This document shows positions 8,602-17,856 of a stretch of DNA of 48,817 nucleotides, piece after piece. Every line of letters starts with the position of its first letter. Position 1 is the stretch's first letter. The notes under the pieces were generated by a model. It was not told where the DNA came from. It worked only from the letters and a program-made list of their open reading frames with translations, and searched no databases. The translations under genes were made by a program, and so were the position numbers. The DNA comes from Cytophagaceae bacterium (GTDB lineage Bacteria; Bacteroidota; Bacteroidia; Cytophagales; Cytophagaceae), in the NCBI GenBank assembly GCA_029237685.1, contig JAQZBV010000039.1, positions 1 through 48,817 of the forward strand, read 5' to 3'.

Positions 8602-9063
8602 ATGGAGGATTTGAAGAGTCGTATTTCTAAAATTGCCTTGGAAAAGGCGAAAGAACAAGGAGTTTTCCTTGTAGAGTTGACACTTACGGGTTCTGGCCGG
8701 GTTAAAATTCTGGCATTAATTGATTCGGAAAGTGGAGTAACCATTGACCAATGTACTAAGTTTAGTCGTTCTGTCACACAAGAAACAGACCTTATTTCAG
8801 AATTGGATGAAGGTTATGTGATAGAAGTCTCTTCTCCAGGAATAGACCGACCTTTGGAATTCCCTTTTCAATACAAAAAAAATGTAGGAAGGAAGATCAG
8901 GGTTACATTAGATGGGGATGAAGAGAAAGAAGGAGAATTACTGACAGCGACAGAAGAAGGCTTTAGCGTTAAATTGCCGGGCCTGAAAAAGAAAGAATTT
9001 ATCAATGAAGAATACCAATACAACGAAGTTAAAAAAGCAAAAATCATCGTTTCATTCAAATAA
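8602..9063 (+). CDS. rimP: Ribosome maturation factor RimP
   Basis: Needed for maturation of the 30S subunit. The ATG at 8602 (MEDLKSRISKIALEKAKEQG) gives 153 residues, the family size; the frame is open further up to 8581, inside the leader palindrome. The N-terminal alpha/beta domain (about 1-80) shows VFLVELTLTGSGRVKILALI, DQCTKFSRSV and YVIEVSSPGIDRPL, the family's most conserved motif. The C-terminal Sm-like barrel (about 85-153) follows. It is two bases from nusA, in the conserved rimP-nusA-infB order. Confidence 0.95.
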   Translation: MEDLKSRISKIALEKAKEQGVFLVELTLTGSGRVKILALIDSESGVTIDQCTKFSRSVTQETDLISELDEGYVIEVSSPGIDRPLEFPFQYKKNVGRKIRVTLDGDEEKEGELLTATEEGFSVKLPGLKKKEFINEEYQYNEVKKAKIIVSFK

Positions 9064-9065
9064 TT

Positions 9066-10325
9066 ATGGACGTTACTAACCTGATCGAATCGTTTGCAGA
9101 ATTTGCAAAACTAAAGAACATTGATCGCCCTACTATGATGCGTATCCTGGAAGATGTATTTCGTACCATGATCCGCAAAAAATTTACGTCAGATGATAAT
9201 TTTGATGTCATCATCAACGTGGACAAAGGAGACTTAGAAATCTGGAGAAAGAGAGAAGTAGTCTCTGATGATTTTGCAGAAGATAGTTTTGACTATGATG
9301 AAAATAAGCACATTTCATTGACGGACGCTCAAAAGATCGAAGAAGATTTTGAAGAAGGAGAAGAAGTGGCGGATGAATTGAAGTTGGAGGACTTTGGTCG
9401 TAGAATGGTAATGACTGCTCGTCAAACGTTGATTCAAAAAGTAAAAGATCTTGAAAAGGATTATTTATTCCAAAAATACAAAGACCTCGCAGGGGAAATC
9501 ATCACCGGTGAAGTGTATCAGATTTTGGGTAAAGAGCTGTTGTTGATCGATGCCGATGGTAATGAATTAGTATTACCTAAAGGCGAGCAAATTCCAAAAG
9601 ATAGATTCAGAAAAGGAGACAACGTTAGAGCAATTGTACACAGAGTGGAAATGCATAACGGCAATCCTAAAATCGTTCTTTCAAGAACTTCTCCTAAATT
9701 CCTGGAGCGTTTGTTTGAGATTGAAGTTCCTGAAGTATACGATGGCTTGATTGCTATCCGTAACATTGTTAGAGAACCAGGTGAGCGAGCTAAAGTAGCC
9801 GTAGAATCATTCGATGACAGAGTAGATCCGGTAGGTGCTTGTGTGGGTATGAAAGGATCTCGTATCCATAGTATCGTACGTGAATTGGAAAATGAAAACA
9901 TTGACGTGATCAATTATACCGACAACCTTGAGTTATACATCTCACGTGCCTTGAGCCCGGCGAAGATTGGTAACATCAAAGTGGATGCTGAGAAAGAAAG
10001 AGTATCGGTATTTTTGAAGCCAGATCAAGTGTCTTTAGCGATTGGTAAAGGCGGACAAAACATCAAATTGGCCAGCAAATTGGTTGGAATGGAAATCGAC
10101 GTATTCAGAGAGTTGATTGACAACGAAGACGAAGAAGATGTAGGCTTGGTGGAATTCAGCGATGAAATTGAAAGCTGGGTGATTGATGAATTGAAAAGAA
10201 TTGGTTTAGATACAGCAAAGAGTGTATTGGCTTTGTCTAAAGAAGATTTAGTTAGAAGAACAGAATTAGAAGAAGAAACGGTAGAAGATGTATTGAGCAT
10301 TCTTCGCCAGGAATTTGAGAATTAA
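9066..10325 (+). CDS. nusA: Transcription termination/antitermination factor NusA
   Basis: RNA polymerase-binding factor that modulates pausing, intrinsic termination and antitermination. The 419 residues contain the N-terminal polymerase-binding domain (about 1-135, with an acidic insert EEDFEEGEEVADEL), an S1 domain (about 138-200, GEIITGEVYQILGKELLLI), KH1 with GACVGMKGSRIHSIVREL and KH2 with LAIGKGGQNIKLASKLVG. A C-terminal helical segment (about 350-419) is typical of the shorter Bacteroidota form without the long acidic repeats of enterobacterial NusA. Its promoter-proximal hairpin makes autoregulation through NusA-stimulated pausing an obvious but untested idea. Confidence 0.96.
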   Translation: MDVTNLIESFAEFAKLKNIDRPTMMRILEDVFRTMIRKKFTSDDNFDVIINVDKGDLEIWRKREVVSDDFAEDSFDYDENKHISLTDAQKIEEDFEEGEEVADELKLEDFGRRMVMTARQTLIQKVKDLEKDYLFQKYKDLAGEIITGEVYQILGKELLLIDADGNELVLPKGEQIPKDRFRKGDNVRAIVHRVEMHNGNPKIVLSRTSPKFLERLFEIEVPEVYDGLIAIRNIVREPGERAKVAVESFDDRVDPVGACVGMKGSRIHSIVRELENENIDVINYTDNLELYISRALSPAKIGNIKVDAEKERVSVFLKPDQVSLAIGKGGQNIKLASKLVGMEIDVFRELIDNEDEEDVGLVEFSDEIESWVIDELKRIGLDTAKSVLALSKEDLVRRTELEEETVEDVLSILRQEFEN

Positions 10326-10380
10326 GCTCGGAGTAATCCTCGCGCTTTAGCATACAAAATAGAAATATAAAACCAATAGA

Positions 10381-13302
10381 ATGGCAGAAGATAAAATGAT
10401 GCGGTTAAGCCTGGTGCAAAAAAAACTCAACGTGGGATTGTCCACGATGACGGAGTTTTTGGCGAAAAAAGGCTTTGAGGTGGAGAGTAACGCAAATGCC
10501 AAAATCACACAGGATGCGTATGCTCTGCTGCTGAAAGAATTTGAATCTTCTGCAGAAGAGAAAAAAGAAGCATCAAACCTTAGCATTGGGAAAAAACATG
10601 GAGAGCAGCATGTGGTCATCGATGCCGAGAAACCGACTGCAAAAAAAGAGACAGAAGAAGAGCAGGAAATTCTGATCAAGAATAATTTTATCCCTGAAAA
10701 AGAGGCGGTAACTGTTGCCGCTAAAGAAGAGACGCCTGTTAAAGAAACTCCTAAAGAAAGTAAAGAAGAAGATACTATAGGCAAAGTAAAACTTCCAGGT
10801 GTAACTGTGCTCGGAAAAATTGATTTGTCCGGCACTAAAAAAACGACTAAACCGAAGAAGGAAGAAGTTGCTGCTGCAAAAGAAGAGACTCCGGTTAAAG
10901 CTGCAGAGAAAGAAAAGCCTGCTGTGGAAGAACCGGTAGCTAAAACGGAAGAAGTAGTTGCTCCTGAAGTAGAGAAGGAAGAAAAGGTAGTTGAAAAAGT
11001 AGAGGAGCCAAAAGAAGTAATAGCAGCTGCTGCCGAAGAGGCGCCAGCAGAGGAAGAAGAAGTTATAGAAGCCAAGGCAGATGCCTTGAAGGGCTTGACG
11101 GTATTAGGTAAAATCAGTTTGCCGGATGCGAAGGCAAAAGGTAAAAAACCTCAACCGGTTGCCTCCTCAGATGATGCTAATGCAAAGAATAAAGCCAAGA
11201 AAAAGCGTAAACGCATTCAAACACCAGGCGGACAAACTGCGGGAACTTCTCAGCAGCAGTCTACTCAACCGGGTGCAAGACCTCCGCATATTGCAGGTCA
11301 ACCTAAACCTCCTGGTGCTGCAGGACGTGGGCAGGGTGCCGGTAATCAAGGAAGACCTAATGTAGGCAGACCCGGCGATCCGAAGCAACCTCTTACAGAG
11401 AAAGACATTCAAGATAAGATTAAAGCTACCATGGCTAAACTTTCAGGTTCGAAAGCCAGCCCGGTTAGCCGTTCTAAATACCGTAAGGAAAAAAGAAATG
11501 CAGCTTCTGATGCTAACGACGATCGTTTGTTACAAGAGCAGGAAGATGCAAAAACATTAAAAGTGACAGAATTTATTTCTGCTAATGACTTGTCGTCATT
11601 GATGGATGTTTCTGTAACACAAATCATTTCGACATGTATGAGTTTGGGTATGTTTGTATCCATCAATCAACGTCTCGATGCAGAAGCGATTACCATTATT
11701 GCCGATGAATTTGGTTATGGTGTTCAATTCCTGACTGCAGGTGAAGACAATGTCGAAGAAGTAGAAGTAGAGGAAGATCCTGAAACACTTCAGCCGCGTG
11801 CTCCTATTGTAACGATCATGGGTCACGTAGATCACGGTAAAACATCATTGCTCGATTACATCAGAAAATCGAAAGTCGTACAAGGTGAAGCCGGAGGTAT
11901 TACACAGCACATTGGTGCTTATGACGTAATGACGGATTCAGGCAAGCGTATTACCTTCCTCGATACTCCTGGTCACGAAGCCTTTACAGCGATGCGTGCA
12001 AGGGGTGCGAAAATTACAGATATTGTTATCATTGTGGTAGCGGCCGATGATAATGTGATGCCTCAAACGAAAGAAGCAATCAACCACGCGAAAATAGCGG
12101 GTGTTCCAATCGTTATTGCCATCAATAAAATTGATAAACCTGCGGCTAACCCTGATAAAATCAAAGAAGAACTTTCCAAAGAAAATGTATTGGTAGAGGA
12201 CTGGGGTGGTAAGTATCAGGTAGAATTGATCTCTGCGAAAACCGGTAAAGGTATTCCTGAATTGTTAGAGAAAGTTTTGTTGGAAGCTGAAATCTTGGAT
12301 CTGAAAGCCAATCCAGATAAAAATGCAGTAGGTAGCATCATTGAAGCTTCTCTCGATAAAGGTAGAGGGTATGTAAGTACCTTGATGGTACAATCAGGTA
12401 CACTCCGTGTGGGAGATGTATTATTGGCTGGTCCTTATTTCGGTAAAGTAAAAGCGATGCTGGATCACAGAGGTCAACGAGTACAATTCGCTACTCCTTC
12501 TACACCTGTTCAAGTACTTGGTTTACCAGGTGCTCCTCAAGCAGGAGAAAAAATCCAGGTAATGGATACAGAACGAGAAGCACGTGAAATTGCTACCAAG
12601 CGTGAGCAGTTGGCTCGCGAACAAACGATTCGTACGAAGAAACATATTACATTGGATGAGATCGGTCGTCGTTTGGCTATCGGTAATTTCAAAGAATTGA
12701 ACGTCATTGTAAAAGGAGATTTCGATGGTTCGGTAGAAGCATTGTCAGACTCCTTGCTTAAACTTTCTACAGAAGAAATTCAAGTGCGTATCATTCACAA
12801 AGGTGTTGGTCAGATCTCCGAATCGGATGTCTTGTTGGCATCGGCGTCTGATGCGATTGTGATTGCCTTCCAAGTGCGTCCTTCAGTAGGTGCAAGAAAG
12901 TTGGCTGAACAAGAGCAAATAGAAATCAGAATGTACTCTATCATCTACAACGCGATCAACGACGTGAAAGATGCGATGGAGGGCATGTTGGAGCCGAAAG
13001 TAGAAGAAGTCATTTTGGGTAACATTGAAGTGCGTGATGTATTCAAAATCACCAAAGTGGGTACCGTTGCGGGATGTTATGTAACTGACGGACATGTGAA
13101 GCGCAGCAGTTCTGTTCGTTTGATTCGTGATGGTATTGTGGTGCACACCGGTGCTATTGATGCTTTGAAACGCTTCAAAGACGATGTGGCGGAAGTGAAA
13201 TCCGGTTACGAATGTGGATTGAGCTTGAAGAAGTTCAACGACATCGAAGTAGGTGATACCATCGAAGCATACGAAACAAAAGAAGTGAAACGCTCACTCT
13301 AA
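10381..13302 (+). CDS. infB: Translation initiation factor IF-2
   Basis: GTPase that brings initiator tRNA to the 30S subunit. The 973 residues comprise an N-terminal IF2_N-type helix region ([20 protein letters not shown]), a long disordered linker rich in Lys, Glu, Ala and Pro (about 60-380), and a second IF2_N domain (about 395-445). The G domain has G1 GHVDHGKT at 481-488, [18 protein letters not shown] and NKID. Domains II, III and IV complete the C-terminal half. Within the linker the phrase TVLGKI occurs twice, near residues 140 and 238. The antisense open frame at 10347-11075 is a composition artefact of this linker. Confidence 0.97.
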   Translation: MAEDKMMRLSLVQKKLNVGLSTMTEFLAKKGFEVESNANAKITQDAYALLLKEFESSAEEKKEASNLSIGKKHGEQHVVIDAEKPTAKKETEEEQEILIKNNFIPEKEAVTVAAKEETPVKETPKESKEEDTIGKVKLPGVTVLGKIDLSGTKKTTKPKKEEVAAAKEETPVKAAEKEKPAVEEPVAKTEEVVAPEVEKEEKVVEKVEEPKEVIAAAAEEAPAEEEEVIEAKADALKGLTVLGKISLPDAKAKGKKPQPVASSDDANAKNKAKKKRKRIQTPGGQTAGTSQQQSTQPGARPPHIAGQPKPPGAAGRGQGAGNQGRPNVGRPGDPKQPLTEKDIQDKIKATMAKLSGSKASPVSRSKYRKEKRNAASDANDDRLLQEQEDAKTLKVTEFISANDLSSLMDVSVTQIISTCMSLGMFVSINQRLDAEAITIIADEFGYGVQFLTAGEDNVEEVEVEEDPETLQPRAPIVTIMGHVDHGKTSLLDYIRKSKVVQGEAGGITQHIGAYDVMTDSGKRITFLDTPGHEAFTAMRARGAKITDIVIIVVAADDNVMPQTKEAINHAKIAGVPIVIAINKIDKPAANPDKIKEELSKENVLVEDWGGKYQVELISAKTGKGIPELLEKVLLEAEILDLKANPDKNAVGSIIEASLDKGRGYVSTLMVQSGTLRVGDVLLAGPYFGKVKAMLDHRGQRVQFATPSTPVQVLGLPGAPQAGEKIQVMDTEREAREIATKREQLAREQTIRTKKHITLDEIGRRLAIGNFKELNVIVKGDFDGSVEALSDSLLKLSTEEIQVRIIHKGVGQISESDVLLASASDAIVIAFQVRPSVGARKLAEQEQIEIRMYSIIYNAINDVKDAMEGMLEPKVEEVILGNIEVRDVFKITKVGTVAGCYVTDGHVKRSSSVRLIRDGIVVHTGAIDALKRFKDDVAEVKSGYECGLSLKKFNDIEVGDTIEAYETKEVKRSL

Positions 13303-13323
13303 TATTCAGAGAAATAAAATATG

Positions 13324-13356
13324 AAAAGCCATCCTACAGATTGTAGGGTGGCTTTT
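13324..13356 (+). terminator. Rho-independent terminator after infB
   Basis: Stem AAAAGCCATCCTACA (13324-13338) pairs with TGTAGGGTGGCTTTT (13342-13356), with one G-U pair and a 3-base loop, followed by GTTTTAT. It closes the rimP-nusA-infB operon. Confidence 0.85.
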
Positions 13357-13473
13357 GTTTTATAGGCTGATTTCTTGGTATAGAAAACAAAAGGGCTGAT
13401 GGGTAGAATGGGTGAATCTATCTAGTTTCGTTAGGGTGCTGTCTAATAAGTCTTAAATTATATAAAAAAGGAC

Positions 13474-14538
13474 ATGAAGTCATTGAAATTCGAGCGGTTA
13501 ACAATTCTTCTGCACACGTTGGGTTGGGCTATTTTATTCTTTTTCCCATTCATTGGAAGAGATACCTATCCTGCACAGTTTATTGTAAAATCGGCTTTTC
13601 ATATCTTGATTCTGGCTTCTTTCTTTTACTTTAATTTATTCGTACTGATCCCTAAATTTCTTTTAAATAAAAGAATAAGCCTCTATATCCTTACCATAGT
13701 CTTTGGTATGGCATTCGTTATTTCCTCCTATATATTTTCTGATCCATGGTGGCAGAGCAAAACCAAGACGCATCATAAAATAGCGATGGAGCATCATATT
13801 CAACCGATGCATAAGGATCATGAAGGTCCTCCCAGATCTATGGGAATGAAAATCATCTTCCCCTTGGTCTCCTTCCTGATGGTATTTGGTATCAGCACTA
13901 GTTTGAGAACGATTAATGAATACTTATGGAAAGAAGAGTTGCAGCAAGCAACAGAGACCGCCAAACTAAATTCCGAACTCGCTTTTTTGAAATCACAAAT
14001 CAATCCGCATTTTCTGTTCAATACCTTGAACAACTTATTTAGCCTTGCACATTCTCGCTCTGAAAAAACGGCCGGTGCCATCATGAAGTTGTCTGAGCTG
14101 ATGCGCTACATGCTCGAAGATACTGCGGGTAAGAAGGTAGAATTGTATAGGGAACTGGAATACATTAAAAACTACCTGGAGTTGCAGCGCTTGCGTCTTG
14201 ATGATGCCGTTAAAGTAGAGCTGATCATGGAAGGTGATTTTCATAATAAAAGCATTGAACCTTTGTTACTCATTCCATTTATTGAAAATGCATTTAAGCA
14301 TGGAGTTTCTTATCAAGAAAATTCTTTTATCCATATCGAACTCATCTCGAATGATTATCAGTTGGTTTTGAAAATGGAGAATTCCATTCCTTCTCAAAAA
14401 ATGGAAAAGGATGAAGTGTCTGGAATAGGCTTAAAGAATGTGAAAAAAAGATTGGAGATGCTTTATCCAGGAGCGCATCGACTTCATATGATACAGAATG
14501 AATCAAAATATATTGTTCACCTAACAATTAATCTATGA
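13474..14538 (+). CDS. LytS/YehU-type sensor histidine kinase
   Basis: Membrane histidine kinase of the His_kinase family paired with LytTR regulators. Four hydrophobic segments (about 10-28, 37-57, 66-85 and 122-140) form the sensor, with a His- and Met-rich loop (HHKIAMEHHIQPMHKDHEG) between the last two that could bind a metal. The kinase core has the phosphoacceptor His179 in SQINPHFLFNTLNNLFSLAH, an N-box PFIENAFKHG and a G-box GIGLKNVKKRLEML. The stop overlaps the regulator start (ATGA, 14535-14538). The signal sensed cannot be read from sequence. No good promoter was found in the 171-base gap upstream. Confidence 0.9.
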   Translation: MKSLKFERLTILLHTLGWAILFFFPFIGRDTYPAQFIVKSAFHILILASFFYFNLFVLIPKFLLNKRISLYILTIVFGMAFVISSYIFSDPWWQSKTKTHHKIAMEHHIQPMHKDHEGPPRSMGMKIIFPLVSFLMVFGISTSLRTINEYLWKEELQQATETAKLNSELAFLKSQINPHFLFNTLNNLFSLAHSRSEKTAGAIMKLSELMRYMLEDTAGKKVELYRELEYIKNYLELQRLRLDDAVKVELIMEGDFHNKSIEPLLLIPFIENAFKHGVSYQENSFIHIELISNDYQLVLKMENSIPSQKMEKDEVSGIGLKNVKKRLEMLYPGAHRLHMIQNESKYIVHLTINL

Positions 14539-15260
14539 AATTGAGATGTCTCGCGATCGATGATGAACCCTTGGCTTTAGGGTTAGTCAGTGATTACATC
14601 CATCAAATTCCATTTTTGGAGTTAGTGGGTTCTTATACCAGTGCGCTGGATGCTTTACAGGTTATGCAAACGGAGAAGATAGATCTTATCTTCTTAGATA
14701 TCAGAATGCCGGATTTATCGGGTTTTCAATTCCTGGATACTTTAGTTGAAAAACCATTGGTCATATTGACAACTGCCTATAACCAATATGGTCCTGAAAG
14801 TTATCAATTTGAAATCGTGGATTATTTGTTGAAGCCCATTCCATTTGAAAAGTTTCTAAAAGCTTCGAATAAGGCAAAAGATTTTTTTGAGACAAAAGTG
14901 CAACAGCAATCTGCGCATCCTCTATTGGATGGCCGTGATTATATTTTCGTCAACTCAGAATACAAACTGATCAAAATAAAAATTAATGATATTTTATTTA
15001 TTGAGGGTTTAAAGGATTATATCAAAATTCATATAGCAGGACATGATCGCCCTGTTTTGACAATCATGCGCATCAAAACATTTGAAGAGAAGTTGCCACC
15101 TAATGATTTTGCGCGTGTTCACCGTTCTTTTCTAGTAAACATACATCAGATAGAATCTATTCAACGAAGCATGATTACAATAGGGAAACATGAGGTTCCC
15201 GTTGGCCTTTCTTATGCCGATCAGTTTTTTAAACTGGTCGACGATAAAAACTGGAAATAA
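14535..15260 (+). CDS. LytTR-family response regulator
   Basis: Partner of the overlapping kinase gene. It has 241 residues: a receiver domain (about 1-118) with acidic pocket IDDEP at 8-12, phosphoacceptor Asp55 in LIFLDIRMPDLSG, switch Thr in ILTTAYNQY and Lys in DYLLKPI. A LytTR DNA-binding domain follows (about 132-241), with ILFIEGLKDYIKIH and FARVHRSFLVN. No target can be named. The nearest genes, the convergent kelch/DUF4270 pair, lie on the other strand beyond a shared terminator. Confidence 0.92.
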   Translation: MKLRCLAIDDEPLALGLVSDYIHQIPFLELVGSYTSALDALQVMQTEKIDLIFLDIRMPDLSGFQFLDTLVEKPLVILTTAYNQYGPESYQFEIVDYLLKPIPFEKFLKASNKAKDFFETKVQQQSAHPLLDGRDYIFVNSEYKLIKIKINDILFIEGLKDYIKIHIAGHDRPVLTIMRIKTFEEKLPPNDFARVHRSFLVNIHQIESIQRSMITIGKHEVPVGLSYADQFFKLVDDKNWK

Positions 15261-15291
15261 AAAAAGGGACTGTTACAAACAGTCCCTTTTT
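15261..15291. terminator. Bidirectional terminator between response regulator and kelch gene
   Basis: AAAAAGGGACTGTT (15261-15274), loop ACA, AACAGTCCCTTTTT (15278-15291): a 14-bp perfect stem flanked by A on the left and T on the right. It can end transcription from both converging operons. Confidence 0.9.
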
Positions 15292-15308
15292 ATGCTAGTT
15301 ATGCAAGA

Positions 15309-16307
15309 TTATGGAAGCAATTCCCAAATGTCATCGTAACGGTTATTACCATTTTTACCAGTTACAACAAATCCTCTGTTTCCGATGGTCATACCCACAG
15401 CATCTGTTCTGGAAGCTCCTTCGAAGCCTGCTTTGGCAGACCATGAATTGTCTACTGTATTGTATTCCCAAGTACTTTGAAGTGCTGAATTGTAAGTACC
15501 GGTAGAGATGTATCCTTTTCCATTGATAGAAAAAGCAGCAGCGCCATAACGTCTGTTGTCTTGTCCATCATCCAATGATTTTTTTGCTGTCCATGTTCCC
15601 AGGCCGGCGGCAGCAGCATCAGGAGTATATTCGAAGAAGTCTTTTACATATAAGTTATTGTTCAATCCTCCTCCTACATATGCTTTACCATTCGCCACGA
15701 AAGCAAAAGCATCCACTCTTTTTTCACCGCCAATGCTCAAGGCTACAGACCAGGTGTCGTTAGATGGATCGTATTTGTAAAAATCCTTTTTGTAGTTTCC
15801 GTCGAAACCTGTGCCTATATAGCCATAATTGCCGATGCTAAAAGCAACTGCGCTGTATCTGGCTGTACCTGCGAAGTCCGCTTTTGGTGTCCATGCATTG
15901 CTACTTGGATCGTATTCATAGAAATCTTTGTAATTAGTAGGAGTAGTGCCAGTTAGGCCAGTGCCAGTGCCGATATAACCTTTTCCTAGGAGGCCGAATC
16001 CTACCGCTTCGTTTCTTGCATCTCCAGCAAAGTCTGCTTTTTGAACCCAGAAATCAGTAGCCGGATCGTATTCCCAAAAATCTTTTAGTCTTACCGAACC
16101 GTCATAACCTGTTCCAAGGTATCCTTTGCCATTGATTTCAAAAGCAACAGCATTGCTTCTAGCTACGCCCTCAAAATTTGATTTTTGAACCCAGTCTCCT
16201 GAAACGGTAGTCGTGCTGTCACTGTTTTTTTTGCAACTTGGAAAAACACCTGCTGCAACGATGAGTATGGCCAGGCCTAATGTTTTTCTTACATTTTGGT
16301 TTGTCAT
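15309..16307 (-). CDS. Kelch-repeat lipoprotein
   Basis: A 332-residue exported protein with a lipoprotein signal (LAILIVAAGVFPSC, Cys25). The rest is six kelch-type blades of about 48-52 residues. Each has the pattern R-x-x-A-V-x-F, G-K/N-x-G-Y-I/L-G-T-G, then K-D-F-W/Y-E-Y-D-P and a Trp near W-x-x-K-A-D-F; examples are GKGYLGTGYDGS, GKGYIGTGTGLTG, NYGYIGTGFDGN and GKAYVGGGLNNN. Six blades make a closed propeller. No catalytic residues of galactose oxidase are evident, so binding is a likelier role. It lies 10 bases downstream of the DUF4270 gene and is probably cotranscribed. Confidence 0.88.
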   Translation of the reverse strand: MTNQNVRKTLGLAILIVAAGVFPSCKKNSDSTTTVSGDWVQKSNFEGVARSNAVAFEINGKGYLGTGYDGSVRLKDFWEYDPATDFWVQKADFAGDARNEAVGFGLLGKGYIGTGTGLTGTTPTNYKDFYEYDPSSNAWTPKADFAGTARYSAVAFSIGNYGYIGTGFDGNYKKDFYKYDPSNDTWSVALSIGGEKRVDAFAFVANGKAYVGGGLNNNLYVKDFFEYTPDAAAAGLGTWTAKKSLDDGQDNRRYGAAAFSINGKGYISTGTYNSALQSTWEYNTVDNSWSAKAGFEGASRTDAVGMTIGNRGFVVTGKNGNNRYDDIWELLP

Positions 16308-16317
16308 TGTTCTGTTT

Positions 16318-17658
16318 TTAAAATATGGTAAGGTATAGTTTTAGTTTAACGGTAGAGGAAGATATTCTGCTATCCAATACCAGTTTTTCGGTGCGGTTAC
16401 CCGAATAAGACCGCGGAGAGGTCAGCATCAAAGCTGTTTCATTGTAAAAGCTTGTAGTCAATTGTTCTTGTATAAAGTCTGTTACTTCAAATTTGTAATA
16501 GGTGTTTCGATTGGATTCATAATCTACAAAGGGATTTATGATCTCTGGTATTGAAGTTCCGGTATAGGTAATGACTGCGCCAGGAATGTTGGTGGTGTTT
16601 GTTTTATACAATACCAAGTCTGTCGGCAAGCGGAAAAGCTGACTGTATGAATCGGCTTTCGGTTGGATGATCAGCTCTGCTCTGTTGACAGCAAAATTAG
16701 GATAGGCTTCACGGATATCATTAAGATGAGGAAACTTTATCTTAGTCATCAATTCTACGCCTGTCATGACATAAGACTCGTCGTTTGTCTGACTCGCGCT
16801 TATTTCCTTATAAATTTCTGTGAGTCCTGAAAGAGCAGTACTGCTGCGATCATTCTTCATTTGATTGAAGAACAAATCGGTATTTGCCACGTGTTTAAAA
16901 GTGTACGTTTTAGAAATATTAGGATTATCTGAGTCTCTGTAGTAAAGTGTTAGTGTAGGAGCTCTACTGTATCCAAAAATGGACTTATTACTCAAATCAG
17001 GGATCAAGGCCAAGCCTTTGAAATATTCTCTAAACGCGGCATTGTTAGCTACTCTATTGTCACGCTCCTCTGCAAGATCAAATAATTCTTGACCAGTAGG
17101 CTGTAAACGAATTCTTAGTTTGTTGCCACTGAAATTGGTATAAGCAACAGGAGTGGTAGCAAGCGGAGCAGCTTCGAGTTCAAATGCTTGCCTATTGTAG
17201 ATATTAGCAGAACCGCTCACCGTTTTCATGTCTTCTGCTAAGCGGTATACATTCATGGTATGAGGACTGGTAGTATCTCCGTAGCTGTAGACGTGATTAA
17301 GTTCTAAAATCAATGAGTCGAAGATTGGCTCGTCGATATAGGATAGGATGTCTTCTCTTCCGTCTTTATCGGTATCAATACCTGCCAATGAAAACTGGAA
17401 ATATGGGGCTGCAGAGAATGTGCCTACTTTGGGATCGACATAATAGCCGGTAAGCATTTTGTCGTTTTGAGAAGTAGGCAGCGAATCTACTAATACGGTA
17501 GAAAGCGTGGCCGTAAACGTATCGATATAGTAGGTGCCCAGGCTTTGCTTATCATCTACGGATATCGCACTGTCTTTCGGTTTTTTGCATCCAACAACAA
17601 TAAAAAGAGTTAGAAAAAGTATGCTGTAGATGGGTATAAGAAATGACTTCAAACGCAT
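16318..17658 (-). CDS. DUF4270 family lipoprotein
   Basis: A 446-residue protein with a lipoprotein signal (SILFLTLFIVVGC, Cys24), so it is probably anchored in the outer membrane. The pattern after the Cys (SLGTYYIDTFTATLSTVLVDSLPTS, LTGYYVDPKVGTFSAAPYFQF, YDSLILEL-like strand, closing VTDFIQEQL and LMLTSPRSYS) is that of DUF4270, a Bacteroidota-restricted family of unknown function. It is followed by a kelch lipoprotein, a pairing I recall as recurrent in the phylum. A small hairpin lies just before its start. The role may be surface adhesion or glycan binding, but this is speculation. Confidence 0.8.
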   Translation of the reverse strand: MRLKSFLIPIYSILFLTLFIVVGCKKPKDSAISVDDKQSLGTYYIDTFTATLSTVLVDSLPTSQNDKMLTGYYVDPKVGTFSAAPYFQFSLAGIDTDKDGREDILSYIDEPIFDSLILELNHVYSYGDTTSPHTMNVYRLAEDMKTVSGSANIYNRQAFELEAAPLATTPVAYTNFSGNKLRIRLQPTGQELFDLAEERDNRVANNAAFREYFKGLALIPDLSNKSIFGYSRAPTLTLYYRDSDNPNISKTYTFKHVANTDLFFNQMKNDRSSTALSGLTEIYKEISASQTNDESYVMTGVELMTKIKFPHLNDIREAYPNFAVNRAELIIQPKADSYSQLFRLPTDLVLYKTNTTNIPGAVITYTGTSIPEIINPFVDYESNRNTYYKFEVTDFIQEQLTTSFYNETALMLTSPRSYSGNRTEKLVLDSRISSSTVKLKLYLTIF

Positions 17659-17670
17659 ATTGGTTATAGT

Positions 17671-17686
17671 TCCTCTAAATAGAGGA
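17671..17686 (-). other. Small hairpin before the DUF4270 start
   Basis: TCCTCT-AAAT-AGAGGA is a perfect 6-bp stem with a 4-base loop, ending 13 bases before the start codon of the minus-strand gene, so it would lie in the mRNA leader close to the ribosome binding region. The rest of the 179-base gap (17659-17837) shows no convincing promoter. Confidence 0.4.
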
Positions 17687-17829
17687 TGTAATCTGGGAAT
17701 AACAACGACAAGTTAAATACTTATCGTATAAAAAACGGCAATTACGTCACAAAATTTATGTCTGGCTATATGAAAAAAGATTATTTCTCTACTTCTATAA
17801 TTTCGAGTAAGCTGTGCTTTTGTATAAAA

Positions 17830-17856
17830 AGCGCGAATTAAGGCTTTATTCGCGCT
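17830..17856 (-). terminator. Terminator overlapping the glycosyltransferase stop codon
   Basis: AGCGCGAAT (17830-17838) pairs with ATTCGCGCT (17848-17856). On the minus strand the stem runs into TTTTTATAC. The stop codon (17838-17840) lies within the hairpin. Confidence 0.75.

Noticed and set aside
10347-11075. Open frame of 242 codons antisense to infB
   Set aside because: Ser/Ala/Thr-rich mirror of the Glu/Lys/Ala-rich IF-2 linker; no family resemblance and no start context.
13423-13430. TAGTTTCG upstream of the histidine kinase gene
   Set aside because: One mismatch to TAnnTTTG and no -33 element 18-20 bases upstream.
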